From Rhabdaerophilum sp. SD176 (GTDB taxonomy: Bacteria; Pseudomonadota; Alphaproteobacteria; Rhizobiales; Beijerinckiaceae), in the NCBI RefSeq assembly GCF_030143245.1, contig NZ_JARJNS010000001.1, positions 248,001 through 312,000 of the forward strand: DNA of 64,000 nucleotides, read 5' to 3'. A program made the position numbers and the translations under genes. Below the pieces are notes generated by a model. That model ran no database searches. It was not told where the DNA came from and saw only the letters and a program-made list of their open reading frames with translations. The number at the start of each line of letters is the position of its first letter. Within the stretch, counting starts at the first letter, position 1. This document shows, piece after piece, positions 17,852 through 28,198 of the stretch.

Positions 17852-18310
17852 ATGCCGCGTTTCGAAACCACGCGGGTGGTGCGCCATTCGCCCGAGACGA
17901 TGTTCAACCTTGTCGCGGATATCGAGCGCTATCCCGAATTCGTGCCGATGTGCGAAGCCCTGGCCATCCGCCGGCGCAGCCAAGCCGGCGAGACGCAGGT
18001 CCTGCTGGCCGATATGTCGATCGGCTACAAGATGATCCGCGAGACCTTCACCACGCGGGTCGAGCTGGACCAACCGAACCATGCCATCCGGGTCACCTAT
18101 GTCGATGGCCCGTTCAGGCATCTCGAGAACCGCTGGACCTTCGTCGCCCGCCCGGATGGCGGCACGGATGTGCGCTTCTTCATCGATTATGAATTCAAGA
18201 GCCGCACCTTCCAGATGCTGGCCGGCGCCGTGTTCGAAAAGGTGTTCCGCAAGATGGCGGAAGCCTTCGAGACGCGGGCAGATGCCCTGGCCGCGCGCGC
18301 CCGAAACTGA
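17852..18310 (+). CDS. RatA/COQ10-type ubiquinone-binding START-domain protein
   Basis: 152 residues, SRPBCC/START-like fold. It begins FETTRVVRHSPETMFNLVADIERYPEFVPMCEAL, the typical RatA/COQ10 N-terminus, with later MSIGYKMIRETFTTRVELD and FKSRTFQMLAGAVFEKVFRKMAEAFE. In mitochondria COQ10 binds coenzyme Q and supports its biosynthesis or respiration; the bacterial homologue is often annotated as RatA. It begins two bases after lipA, which argues for a housekeeping respiratory role rather than a toxin. The last gene of the plus-strand operon; it converges on cinA. Confidence 0.88.
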   Translation: MPRFETTRVVRHSPETMFNLVADIERYPEFVPMCEALAIRRRSQAGETQVLLADMSIGYKMIRETFTTRVELDQPNHAIRVTYVDGPFRHLENRWTFVARPDGGTDVRFFIDYEFKSRTFQMLAGAVFEKVFRKMAEAFETRADALAARARN

Positions 18311-18315
18311 GCCGC

Positions 18316-18831
18316 TCAGGCGCTGACCACACTTTCCTGTGCCAGATCGCGGAGCATGAGCAGGGCCTGCATGCAAGCAGCACGGCGGATGCCGGAACGA
18401 CCGAGCGCGGCGTCGAAGCGGCGCTCGATGCGGTTGACACGGCCATCGCGCGCCGCCGCCGCGAAATGCACCAGTCCGACCGGCTTTTCCACCGAACCGC
18501 CGCCGGGACCGGCAACCCCCGTGATCGACACCGCCAGCCCGGCGCCGGAAGCCCGGAGTGCGCCTTCCGCCATGGCGGCCGCCACTTCGGCGGAAACGGC
18601 GCCAACCGACGCGATCAAGGGCGCGGGCACGCCGAGCATCGCGGTCTTGGCGGCATTCGAATAGGTCACGAAGCCCCGGTCCATCACATCCGACGAACCG
18701 GCAATCGAGGTCAGCGCGGCGGCGACAAGCCCGCCCGTGCAGGATTCCGCCGTGGCGATAGTCAGCCCGCGGGCACGGGCCAGGGCAAGAACCTCGCGGG
18801 CGAGGCGGCCAGCAGAAGGCGGGCGGGGCAT
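18316..18831 (-). CDS. CinA-family nicotinamide-nucleotide amidohydrolase (PncC-like)
   Basis: 171 residues, corresponding to the C-terminal deamidase domain of CinA only. Motifs are IATAESCTGGLVAAALT (Ser nucleophile region), YSNAAKTAMLGV, and GLAVSITGVAGPGGGS...KPVGLVHFA. PncC hydrolyses nicotinamide mononucleotide to nicotinate mononucleotide, recycling pyridine nucleotides. It is three bases downstream of ispDF on the same strand and probably co-transcribed with it. Confidence 0.9.
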   Translation of the reverse strand: MPRPPSAGRLAREVLALARARGLTIATAESCTGGLVAAALTSIAGSSDVMDRGFVTYSNAAKTAMLGVPAPLIASVGAVSAEVAAAMAEGALRASGAGLAVSITGVAGPGGGSVEKPVGLVHFAAAARDGRVNRIERRFDAALGRSGIRRAACMQALLMLRDLAQESVVSA

Positions 18832-18834
18832 GGG

Positions 18835-20049
18835 TCAACCTCCTCCGAACATCACATTGGCCACAGCCATGGCGGCGATGCCCTCGCTGCGGCCGACAAA
18901 GCCGAGCTTTTCCGACGTCGTCGCCTTGATGCCGACGCGCTCCGGCGCAAGGCCGAGCACCTCACCGATCAGCGCCTGCATGGCGGCGCGATGCGGGCCG
19001 ACCTTCGGCGCTTCTGCCAGAACGGTGCAGTCCACCGAGACGATACGGCCGCCCCGTTCGGCCACCCGGCGCGCGGCATCGGCGAGGAAGAGCCGCGAAG
19101 GCGCGCCCTTCCAGCGTGGATCCGAAGGCGGGAAATGCTGGCCGATATCGCCATCGCCGATCGTGCCCAGCAGGGCATCGGTCAGCGCATGGAGCAGCGG
19201 ATCGGCATCGGAATGCCCGAGCAGCTTGCGGCCATGCGGGATCGCGACACCGCCTAGCCAGACATGGTCGCCCTCGGTAAAGGCATGGACATCATAGCCG
19301 AGGCCGGTCCGCGTCTCGGCCTGCGGGGCGAGATGGCGCTCGGCCCGCGCAAGATCCTCCTCGCGGGTGATCTTGAACAGCGCCTCATCGCCTGCGAAGG
19401 AGCCAACCCCCTGCCCATAAGCCACAGCCAGCCCGGCATCATCCGTGAAATCGGTGCGGCCCTCGGCCAGTGCCCGGCGATGCGCGGCCAGAACCGGCCC
19501 GAACCGGAAGGCCTGCGGGGTCTGCACGAGGCGGACCTTGTTCCGGTCGGGATTGCCGGCGAGATACCCGGCCTCGTCCAGAACCGCGAGCGTATCAGGC
19601 ACCTGCAGAACGGGAATGGCGGCGCCGGTACGCTGGGCCGCGAGCACGGCGCGCATCAGCACAGCCTCGCTGGAAAAGGGGCGGGCAGCATCATGGATCA
19701 GCACGATCGCCGGATCGGGCAGGCCCGCCTGTGCCAGCGCTTCGAGCCCGAGCCGGACAGAATCCTGCCGCGACGAACCGCCAGGGCAGAAGTCGATCCG
19801 CGCGCCGGCCGCTCCCAGCAGGGCGACGGCCCCGGCGAAGGCGGCGCTGTCATCCGGGTGGATCACCACAAGCACCCGGTCGAACAGGGCCGGGCGAAGG
19901 AGATGTTCAAGCGTATGCGTCAGCACGGGGCGACCGGCGACATGTCGGTATTGCTTCGGCACGGGCCCGCCAAGCCGGGTGCCCCGCCCGGCAGCGACAA
20001 CAAGGGCGGCGAGAGGGGCGGAATCAGTCATGGCAATCGGGGATCTCAT
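18835..20049 (-). CDS. ispDF: Bifunctional IspD/IspF isoprenoid enzyme
   Basis: 404 residues. Residues about 8-235 are IspD (AALVVAAGRGTRLGGPVPKQY, then IHDAARPFSSE), which makes CDP-methylerythritol. Residues about 246-404 are IspF (GLGYDVHAF with Asp/His metal ligands, LLGHSDADPLLHALTDALLG, then ATTSEKLGFVGRSEGIAAMAV), which makes the cyclodiphosphate. The fusion is characteristic of alphaproteobacteria. The start may be the ATG at 20049, preceded by GCGGAAAC, or the ATG at 20031, which begins MTDSAPLAALVV. Divergent from dusB. Confidence 0.95.
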   Translation of the reverse strand: MRSPIAMTDSAPLAALVVAAGRGTRLGGPVPKQYRHVAGRPVLTHTLEHLLRPALFDRVLVVIHPDDSAAFAGAVALLGAAGARIDFCPGGSSRQDSVRLGLEALAQAGLPDPAIVLIHDAARPFSSEAVLMRAVLAAQRTGAAIPVLQVPDTLAVLDEAGYLAGNPDRNKVRLVQTPQAFRFGPVLAAHRRALAEGRTDFTDDAGLAVAYGQGVGSFAGDEALFKITREEDLARAERHLAPQAETRTGLGYDVHAFTEGDHVWLGGVAIPHGRKLLGHSDADPLLHALTDALLGTIGDGDIGQHFPPSDPRWKGAPSRLFLADAARRVAERGGRIVSVDCTVLAEAPKVGPHRAAMQALIGEVLGLAPERVGIKATTSEKLGFVGRSEGIAAMAVANVMFGGG

Positions 20050-20050
20050 G

Positions 20051-20073
20051 TTTCCGCATGACCAAAGCGGAAA
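20051..20073 (-). promoter_or_regulatory. Hairpin covering the putative ispDF Shine-Dalgarno
   Basis: TTTCCGC (20051-20057) and GCGGAAA (20067-20073) form a perfect 7-bp inverted repeat with a nine-base loop, directly upstream of the ATG at 20049. On the ispDF transcript the 3' arm is GCGGAAA, the only Shine-Dalgarno-like stretch for that start. If that start is used, the hairpin would restrict translation initiation. Confidence 0.35.
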
Positions 20074-20232
20074 ACTCGTCTATCCGTCAATCCGGCTCGG
20101 GGGAAGAGCTGGAACGACCGGTCAACCGCCTCGCCCCCGCCGCCGGTGATCCATGCCGGCATCCGGATGCAGATTGGCGCGAATCCGCCCCCTCTGCCCA
20201 ACCGGTAGCGAAATGATGAAATTTTAGGCACA

Positions 20233-21255
20233 ATGGCGTTATCTTCGACAGGTTTCCGGATCGGAACGCACAGGATCGAGACACCCGCGCTGCTCGCGCC
20301 GATGTCCGGCGTGACCGATCATGGCATGCGGAAGGTCGCCGCCGGCTTCGGTGCCGGGCTCGTGGTGAGCGAGATGGTCGCGGCTGACCAGCTTGCCGCG
20401 GGCGACGAGGAAGCCCGCCTCAGGGCAGAGGGCGAGGGGCTGTCGCTCCATGTTGTCCAGCTTGCTGGCTGCGAGGCCGGGCCGATGGGCGAGGGGGCCC
20501 GCGTCGCCGAAGCCTCGGGCGCGGATATCATCGACATCAATATGGGCTGCCCGGCCAAGCGCGTCACCAATGGCTGGAGCGGCTCTGCTCTCATGCGCGA
20601 CCTCGACCACGCCCAGACGCTGATCGAAGCGGTCCGGAATGCGGTTTCCGTCCCGGTGACGCTGAAAATGCGGCTCGGATGGGATGAATCCCGCCTCAAC
20701 GCGCCGGAACTGGCCCGGCGGGCCGAGGATTGCGGTCTCTCGCTCGTGACGATCCACGGCCGCACGCGGCAGCAATTCTACAAGGGCCAGGCCGATTGGC
20801 AGGCCGTGCGGGCTGTCCGAGAGGCAACGACACTGCCGGTCATCGTCAATGGCGATATCGACAGCCTCGAGAAGGCCCGCGAGGCCATGGCGCTGTCCGG
20901 CGCCGACGGGGTGATGATCGGCCGCGCTGCGCTCGGGCAGCCCTGGCTCGTCGGCCAGATCGGCCATGGCCTGACGGGCCGGCCCTGGCAGGCGCCGGAT
21001 CCGGCAGAAAAAGCCGCCGCAATGATCCGGCACTACACCCACCTCCTAGAAACCATGGGGCTTCGACAGGGCGTGCGCCATGCACGCAAGCATGTCGCGG
21101 CCTTTGCCAACCACGCGAAAGCGGCCGGCATTCCGGTCCCGCAGGAGCGTTTGGCGACCATCTTGCAAACGGAAGAAGCGCGTCATGTCATCCATTTCCT
21201 CGAATCCCTCGGTGAGGCAACGGAAGGCAGGGCACCCCTCATACATGCCGCCTGA
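20233..21255 (+). CDS. dusB: tRNA-dihydrouridine synthase DusB (NifR3-like)
   Basis: 340 residues. An FMN enzyme that reduces uridine to dihydrouridine in the tRNA D-loop. The N-terminal barrel starts [31 protein letters not shown]. The catalytic Cys is in [21 protein letters not shown], and FMN-binding residues lie in [22 protein letters not shown] and [18 protein letters not shown]. The gene historically called nifR3 immediately precedes ntrB in rhizobia and Rhodobacter, as here. The ntrB start lies inside its 3' end. Confidence 0.95.
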   Translation: MALSSTGFRIGTHRIETPALLAPMSGVTDHGMRKVAAGFGAGLVVSEMVAADQLAAGDEEARLRAEGEGLSLHVVQLAGCEAGPMGEGARVAEASGADIIDINMGCPAKRVTNGWSGSALMRDLDHAQTLIEAVRNAVSVPVTLKMRLGWDESRLNAPELARRAEDCGLSLVTIHGRTRQQFYKGQADWQAVRAVREATTLPVIVNGDIDSLEKAREAMALSGADGVMIGRAALGQPWLVGQIGHGLTGRPWQAPDPAEKAAAMIRHYTHLLETMGLRQGVRHARKHVAAFANHAKAAGIPVPQERLATILQTEEARHVIHFLESLGEATEGRAPLIHAA

Positions 21256-22369
21256 GATCCTGCTTGGCGCGGCAGCCGAATATGGAACCGGTTCGTTGCG
21301 CAATCTCATCGATGCCATGCCGATGCCTGTGGTCGAGGTCGACCGCAACAATCGCATCGCCTTCGCCAATACCGCCGCGGAGCAGCTTTTTGGCGCCGGC
21401 CGCGAGCGTCTGCGCGCCCGCTATATCGCGGAAGTGCTGCCGCCCGGCTCGCCCTTGATCCAGTCGGTCGAGCATGTGCGGGAAAAGGGCGGCAGCGTCA
21501 CCGAATACGGGATCGATCTCTCGCCCAGCAAGACCGCCAAGGGCGAGCAGCTGGTCGATCTCTATGCCTCGCCGCTGGTCGACAGTGCCGGCTCGATCCT
21601 GCTGGTCATCCAGCCCCGCGCCATCATGGACAAGATGAACCGCCAGCTGACGCACCGGGATGCGGTTCGGTCGGTCAGCGCCATGGCCTCGATGCTGGCG
21701 CACGAGATCAAGAACCCGCTTTCCGGCATTCGCGGTGCGGCCCAGCTGATCGAGCATTCCCTCCCGGAGGCAGAGAAGCCGCTTTCCACGCTGATCCGCT
21801 CGGAGGTTGACCGGATCGTCCGGCTCGTCGAGCGGTTCGAGGTCTTCTCCGACGGACGTCCCATGCCGATGTCGCCGGTCAATATCCATGAAGTGCTGGA
21901 CCATGTCAGCCGGCTGGCCAGCAGCGGTTTCGCAGCGCATATCGCCTTCGAACACCGGTTCGATCCCTCGCTTCCGCCGATCCTCGCCAACCGGGACCGC
22001 CTGGTCCAGGCCATCCTGAACCTCGTCAAGAACGCCGCCGAAGCCATCGGCAGCGAGCGGCGGGCCGGGCGCATCACGCTGACGACCGCGTTCCGGCCGG
22101 GCGTCTCCATGGTGGTCCCCACGAGTGGCCGGCGCGTGGCTTTGCCCTTCGAAGTCGGGATTCTGGATAACGGCCCAGGCATCCCCGAACATCTGGTTCC
22201 GCATCTCTTCGAACCTTTCGTCACCAGCAAGGCGAGTGGAACTGGCCTCGGTCTTGCACTGGTTGCGAAAGTGGTCAGCGACCATGGCGGCGTCATCGAG
22301 TGCGAAAGGCTGAAGGGACAGACCCTGTTCCGGATCCTCCTGCCGATGCACCACCAGCGGGAACGCTGA
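21185..22369 (+). CDS. ntrB: Nitrogen regulation sensor histidine kinase NtrB (GlnL)
   Basis: 394 residues from the ATG at 21185, which has GGAAGAAG upstream and overlaps dusB by 71 bases; an ATG at 21245 would give 374. Order: PAS domain (about 35-130: [33 protein letters not shown]), HisKA dimerisation domain with the phospho-accepting His in [16 protein letters not shown], and HATPase domain with N box ([12 protein letters not shown]), G1 (DNGPGIPE) and G2 (GTGLGLALV). Cytoplasmic; there are no membrane helices. It phosphorylates NtrC under nitrogen limitation, controlled by PII proteins that are not in this window. Confidence 0.95.
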   Translation: MSSISSNPSVRQRKAGHPSYMPPEILLGAAAEYGTGSLRNLIDAMPMPVVEVDRNNRIAFANTAAEQLFGAGRERLRARYIAEVLPPGSPLIQSVEHVREKGGSVTEYGIDLSPSKTAKGEQLVDLYASPLVDSAGSILLVIQPRAIMDKMNRQLTHRDAVRSVSAMASMLAHEIKNPLSGIRGAAQLIEHSLPEAEKPLSTLIRSEVDRIVRLVERFEVFSDGRPMPMSPVNIHEVLDHVSRLASSGFAAHIAFEHRFDPSLPPILANRDRLVQAILNLVKNAAEAIGSERRAGRITLTTAFRPGVSMVVPTSGRRVALPFEVGILDNGPGIPEHLVPHLFEPFVTSKASGTGLGLALVAKVVSDHGGVIECERLKGQTLFRILLPMHHQRER

Positions 22370-22439
22370 AAAAGAAAACCCGGGCGGCAAGGCAACGAGG
22401 CCCTGCCGGCCCGGTGACAGTGACGAGGGCCGGGAAGGC

Positions 22440-23933
<1,494 letters not shown>

Positions 23934-24094
23934 GCCCGCCGCAGATTTGTCGTAATTCAACAACAGTGTTGCGCAGATGAGTCATTCGCGCCTAAGGTTC
24001 GCGCGCGGGTGAGTCGCGGGGCATCGCTGTGGCTGGCCCTGCCGTCTGCAGCAGGATTGGCCGTGACGTCATTCAGTTTCCGAAAGCCCGGTCC

Positions 24095-26362
24095 ATGACG
24101 GACAAGGCCACGCCGGCACCGGAAGAGGCGCGTCAGCGGCTTGCCCCGCCAGCTGGAAGCGGCCTTGTGGACGAGCCCGTCGGGTCCTGGTGGGCACCGA
24201 CCATCGTCGGAGTCGCACTGGTTGCTGCCATCGGCACCTTCCTGTTCCTGCTGGGTTCCTTCGGCGTCGAACCGGATGAAACCGCCGTGCTCGTTCTGCT
24301 CGGCATCGACGTGGTGCTGATCCTTGCCCTGTTCGCGCTTGTCATCCGGCAGCTTGTCCGCCTCCGACGCGCCAATCAGGCCGGGCTGGCCGGCGCGCGC
24401 CTCCATCGCCGCGTCGTTGCCCTGTTCAGCCTTGTCGCTGCCGTTCCGACCACTCTCGTCGCAGGGGCTGGCATCATCGCGCTGGAGCGCGGCCTGACGC
24501 CGTGGTTTTCCGGCGATCTGCGCGCCCTTGTCCAGAATGCCGAGATCATCTCGCGCAATTTCCAGCAGCAGATCTGCCAGAATATCGGCCGCGAACTCCG
24601 GTTGATGGCCAACGATCTCGATCGCACCAATGCCTCGGGCTTCTTCCTTGGCAACACGGCCGGGTTCCAGGCCTTCTTCAATGCCCGGGCCGTCGCACTG
24701 GGCTTTCCCTATGCGGTCATCTTCAAGGATGACGGCACCATGGTCGAGCAGGCGAAAGTGGAGGGGCGGAAAATCGAACCGCCTACCGTCTCGCCCGAAG
24801 ACTTCCGCTATGCCGAAACCGATGAGATTCCCTGCCTTTTCACCCGCGAGGCCATCGGCGGTCTCATCAAGCTGCGGGATTTCGGCCCTGATTCCTACCT
24901 GATGGTCGCGCGCGGCATTGATCCGCGCATGCTCGAATTCCCGGTTGTCGCCCGATCGGGCGTGCTGCAATACCAGGTCCTGGAAGCCCGGCGGAACGCC
25001 ACGCAATACGGCATCGCGCTGGTCTTCGTGCTGCTGACGCTGATCGGCCTGCTCGCATCGGTGCTGCTTGGCCTCGGCTTCTCCGACCGGCTGGTTGATC
25101 CGATCCGCCGGCTGATGCAGGCGACCGACCAGGTTTCCGCAGGGAATCTCTACGTTCAGGTTCCGCTGTCCAAGATGGGGAATGACCTCAGCCAGTTGGG
25201 CGCGACCTTCAACAACATGACGACCGTCCTGCGTGAACAGCATTCCAGCCTCAGCGAGGCCAATGCGCTGATCGACCGGCGGCGCCGCTTCATGGAGGCG
25301 GTGCTTGCCGGCGTGCCGGCCGGCGTGGTCGGTCTCGACCTCGAAGGTCGGGTCAGCCTGATCAACCCGATGGCCCGCCAGATCCTCGGCATCGGCGACC
25401 GGGAGGTCCATGGCCAGCCGCTGGCAGAGGTCTTCCCGGAAATCTCCGGCTTCATCGAGGAGAGCCGGCAGGGCGGTGCACGCCTTCAGCAGGATGAGAT
25501 CCGTATCCAGCGCAAGGCACAGGAGCGCATCCTCTCGGTTCGCCTCACCGGAGATTCCGCCGGCGGGCAGGTGGTGACGCTCGATGACATCACCGAACTC
25601 GTCACCGCGCAGCGCACCTCGGCCTGGGCCGATGTCGCGCGGCGCATCGCGCACGAGATCAAGAACCCGCTCACGCCGATCCAGCTCTCCGCCGAGCGCA
25701 TCCGCCGGAAGTTCGGCAAGGTCATCGTCGAGGACCGCAACGTCTTCGACCAATGCACAGACACGATCATCCGCCAGGTGGACGACATCAAGCGGATGGT
25801 CGACGAGTTCTCCTCCTTCGCGCGGATGCCGAAGCCGCAACCGGTCGAGGATGACCTCGTGAAGACGCTGCGCGAAGTCAGCTTCATGATGCGCGTCGGC
25901 AATCCGGGCATCGCGTTTGACGAGAACCTGCCGGAGGAGAGTCTTTCTGCCCGTTTCGACCGGCGGCTCATCGCACAGGCCGTCCAGAATCTCATGAAGA
26001 ATGCCTGCGAGTCGATCGCCGAATCTCCGGCAGGCCCGGCCGGGGAGGGGCGCATCATGCTCGGCCTCTCCGCCATCACGCCGGAATGGGTGGCCATCGA
26101 CATCCGCGACAACGGCAAGGGCTTTCCCGCCGAGGGCCGTCAGCGCCTGCTCGAGCCCTACATGACCACCCGCGAGGGCGGCACCGGCCTCGGCCTGCCG
26201 ATCGTGGCGAAGATCTTCGAAGACCATGGCGGGCGGATCGAGCTGCTCGATCCCCCTGCCGAAAACGGAATCCAGCCCCCCGGCGCGCTGGTCCGTATCC
26301 ATCTGCCCCGCACTCTGGCCGCTTCCGGCCTGGCGGATCCGAAGCCGATTGAAGGAAAGTGA
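24095..26362 (+). CDS. ntrY: Nitrogen-related sensor histidine kinase NtrY
   Basis: 755 residues, normal for NtrY. Several membrane helices in the first 120 residues and another near 310 enclose a periplasmic region. Next come a HAMP domain (FSDRLVDPIRRLMQATDQVSAGNLYVQVP), a PAS domain (MEAVLAGVPAGVVGLDLEGRVSLINPMARQILG), the HisKA phosphorylation site [21 protein letters not shown], and HATPase motifs LMKNACESI, DNGKGFP and GTGLGLPIV. It partners NtrX in control of nitrogen metabolism, redox response and envelope genes. The ATG at 24095 is preferred to a GTG at 24029; a 161-base spacer after ntrC may hold its own promoter. Confidence 0.94.
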   Translation: MTDKATPAPEEARQRLAPPAGSGLVDEPVGSWWAPTIVGVALVAAIGTFLFLLGSFGVEPDETAVLVLLGIDVVLILALFALVIRQLVRLRRANQAGLAGARLHRRVVALFSLVAAVPTTLVAGAGIIALERGLTPWFSGDLRALVQNAEIISRNFQQQICQNIGRELRLMANDLDRTNASGFFLGNTAGFQAFFNARAVALGFPYAVIFKDDGTMVEQAKVEGRKIEPPTVSPEDFRYAETDEIPCLFTREAIGGLIKLRDFGPDSYLMVARGIDPRMLEFPVVARSGVLQYQVLEARRNATQYGIALVFVLLTLIGLLASVLLGLGFSDRLVDPIRRLMQATDQVSAGNLYVQVPLSKMGNDLSQLGATFNNMTTVLREQHSSLSEANALIDRRRRFMEAVLAGVPAGVVGLDLEGRVSLINPMARQILGIGDREVHGQPLAEVFPEISGFIEESRQGGARLQQDEIRIQRKAQERILSVRLTGDSAGGQVVTLDDITELVTAQRTSAWADVARRIAHEIKNPLTPIQLSAERIRRKFGKVIVEDRNVFDQCTDTIIRQVDDIKRMVDEFSSFARMPKPQPVEDDLVKTLREVSFMMRVGNPGIAFDENLPEESLSARFDRRLIAQAVQNLMKNACESIAESPAGPAGEGRIMLGLSAITPEWVAIDIRDNGKGFPAEGRQRLLEPYMTTREGGTGLGLPIVAKIFEDHGGRIELLDPPAENGIQPPGALVRIHLPRTLAASGLADPKPIEGK

Positions 26363-26363
26363 C

Positions 26364-27731
26364 ATGGCAGGCGATATTCTGATCGTCGACGACGAGGCCG
26401 ATATCCGCGATCTCGTGGCCGGCATTCTCGACGATGAAGGGTATACGACACGCACGGCCCGGCATGCGGACGAAGCGCTGGCCGCGATCGAGGCGCGCCG
26501 GCCCAACCTGATCTTCCTTGATATCTGGATCCAGGGCAGCCGGCTCGACGGGCTGCAATTGCTGGAGGTCATCAAGGAACAGCATCCGGAAATCCCGATC
26601 GTGATGATCTCCGGCCACGGCAATATCGAGACCGCAGTCGCCGCCATCAAGCAGGGCGCCTATGACTTCATCGAAAAGCCCTTCAAGGCCGATCGCCTCG
26701 TCCTCGTGGCGCGGCGGGCGCTCGAGTCGATGGCGCTCAAGCGCGAGATTCGCGACCTGAAGACCCGCTCCGGCGTGCCGGACGGGATCGTCGGCGCATC
26801 GACCGTCATCTCCCAGCTACGCCAGCAGATCGAACGCGTCGCCCCTACCAATGCCCGTGTGATGATCAGCGGTCCGCCCGGCGCCGGCAAGGAACTGGCT
26901 GCGCGCAGCCTGCACCAGATCTCGGCCCGCTCGGCCGGCCCCTTCGTCGTCATCAATGCGGCGGCGATCACCCCGGAGCGCATGGAGGAAGCGCTGTTCG
27001 GTGTCGAGGGCGGCAAGGGCAAGGCCGCTCGGCGCATCGGTGCGCTGGAGGAGGCCCATGGCGGCACGCTCTTCATCGACGAGATCGCCGATATGCCGCG
27101 CGAGACGCAGAACAAGATCCTGCGTGTGCTGGTGGACCAGAATTTCCAGCGTGTCGACGGCAATGCCCGCGTCCATGTCGATGTGCGGATCATCTCCTCC
27201 ACCAGCCGTGACCTGCAGGAGGAAATCGCCGCCGGCCGCTTCCGCGAGGATCTCTACCATCGCCTCGGCGTCGTGCCGATCCGGGTGCCGGCTCTGGCGG
27301 AACGGCGGGAGGATATCCCCGACCTGATCGACCATTTCATGCAGCAGATCGCTGTCGCTTCGGGCCTGCCCAAGCGGCGGATCGCGATGGATGCAATGGC
27401 CATCCTGCAGACGCATGACTGGCCGGGTAATGTCCGGCAGCTGCGCAACAATGTCGAACGCCTGATGATCCTCGCGGCGGGCGATCCGAGCCAGGAAGTC
27501 ACCGCCGAGATGCTGCCGCAGGATGTCGGCTCGTCGGCGCCGCCGACGCCCAGCGGGGCAGGGGGCGAACGCCTTCTGTCGATGGCTTTGCGCGAGGCAC
27601 GGGAGGTCTTCGAGCGCGAATATCTCATTGCGCAGATCAACCGCTTCGGCGGCAATATCTCGCGCACGGCCGAGTTTGTGGGCATGGAACGCTCCGCCTT
27701 GCACAGGAAACTGAAATCCCTCGGCATCTGA
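26364..27731 (+). CDS. ntrX: Response regulator NtrX lacking the GAFTGA loop
   Basis: 455 residues. Receiver domain (DDEAD near 9-13, phospho-Asp53 in FLDIWIQG, KPF), AAA+ domain with Walker A-like GPPGAGKE and Walker B GGTLFIDEIADMP, and a Fis-type C-terminal helix (FGGNISRTAEFVGMERSALHRKLKSLGI). Where NtrC has GAFTGA this protein reads VEGGKGKAARRIGALEE, so the sigma-54 contact loop is absent. This is known for alphaproteobacterial NtrX and suggests it does not activate sigma-54 in the usual way. It starts one base after the ntrY stop. Confidence 0.94.
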   Translation: MAGDILIVDDEADIRDLVAGILDDEGYTTRTARHADEALAAIEARRPNLIFLDIWIQGSRLDGLQLLEVIKEQHPEIPIVMISGHGNIETAVAAIKQGAYDFIEKPFKADRLVLVARRALESMALKREIRDLKTRSGVPDGIVGASTVISQLRQQIERVAPTNARVMISGPPGAGKELAARSLHQISARSAGPFVVINAAAITPERMEEALFGVEGGKGKAARRIGALEEAHGGTLFIDEIADMPRETQNKILRVLVDQNFQRVDGNARVHVDVRIISSTSRDLQEEIAAGRFREDLYHRLGVVPIRVPALAERREDIPDLIDHFMQQIAVASGLPKRRIAMDAMAILQTHDWPGNVRQLRNNVERLMILAAGDPSQEVTAEMLPQDVGSSAPPTPSGAGGERLLSMALREAREVFEREYLIAQINRFGGNISRTAEFVGMERSALHRKLKSLGI

Positions 27732-27834
27732 AGACAGAGCAGGAAGCCTTGTTACCTGGCGATCGGATTGTTGAAAAATACAAGGGTCGCGCTCTTGGAA
27801 TTTCGGCGAATTCATGCAGGATATAGTCAAAGGT

Positions 27835-27846
27835 TGCAGCGCAGCA
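27835..27846 (+). promoter_or_regulatory. PhaR-like binding site upstream of hfq
   Basis: TGCAGCGCAGCA, the same 12-mer as in the pdhA leader, lies 110 bases before the hfq ATG. It again fits the TGCRNYGCASMA consensus recalled for rhizobial PhaR. A role in hfq control is inference. Confidence 0.35.
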
Positions 27847-27955
27847 ATTTGAGCCAAGATCCGCGCTGCGGATACTGGCTGGGGGCAAGGCCCGAGGCTT
27901 CCGGAGGGGTGGAGCCAGGGGCCTGATCGGGCGCCGCATAAGCAGGTGAATAAGA

Positions 27956-28198
27956 ATGGCGACTGAACGTACACCGAGTCTTCAAGACAATTTTCTCAAT
28001 CATGTCCGCAAGAACAAGATTTCGGTCACGATCTTCCTGGTCAATGGCGTGAAACTTCAGGGTGCAGTGACGTGGTTTGACAATTTCTGCGTTCTGCTGA
28101 AGCGCGACGGAGTGTCGCAGCTTGTCTACAAGCACGCGATCTCGACCATCATGCCGGCTTCGCCGATCCACCTGCCTGGCCCGAACGACGAAGAGTGA
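27956..28198 (+). CDS. hfq: RNA chaperone Hfq
   Basis: 80 residues. Sm1 motif region [28 protein letters not shown] and Sm2 motif [15 protein letters not shown] are both intact, including the YKHAI that lines the proximal RNA face. It forms hexamers that pair small RNAs with mRNAs. The order ntrX-hfq-hflX is conserved in alphaproteobacteria. A 224-base leader after ntrX suggests separate initiation. Its TGA overlaps the GTG of hflX. Confidence 0.97.
   Translation: MATERTPSLQDNFLNHVRKNKISVTIFLVNGVKLQGAVTWFDNFCVLLKRDGVSQLVYKHAISTIMPASPIHLPGPNDEE

Noticed and set aside
23934-24094. PhaR-like site before ntrY (TGTTGCGCAGA)
   Set aside because: Resembles the two 12-mers before pdhA and hfq but does not satisfy the consensus; not called.
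23957-26650. 897-codon minus-strand open frame opposite ntrY
   Set aside because: Antisense to a gene with full kinase motifs; its translation is rich in Asp, Arg, Gln and His with no family motif, as expected from the complementary frame of a G/C-ending codon gene.
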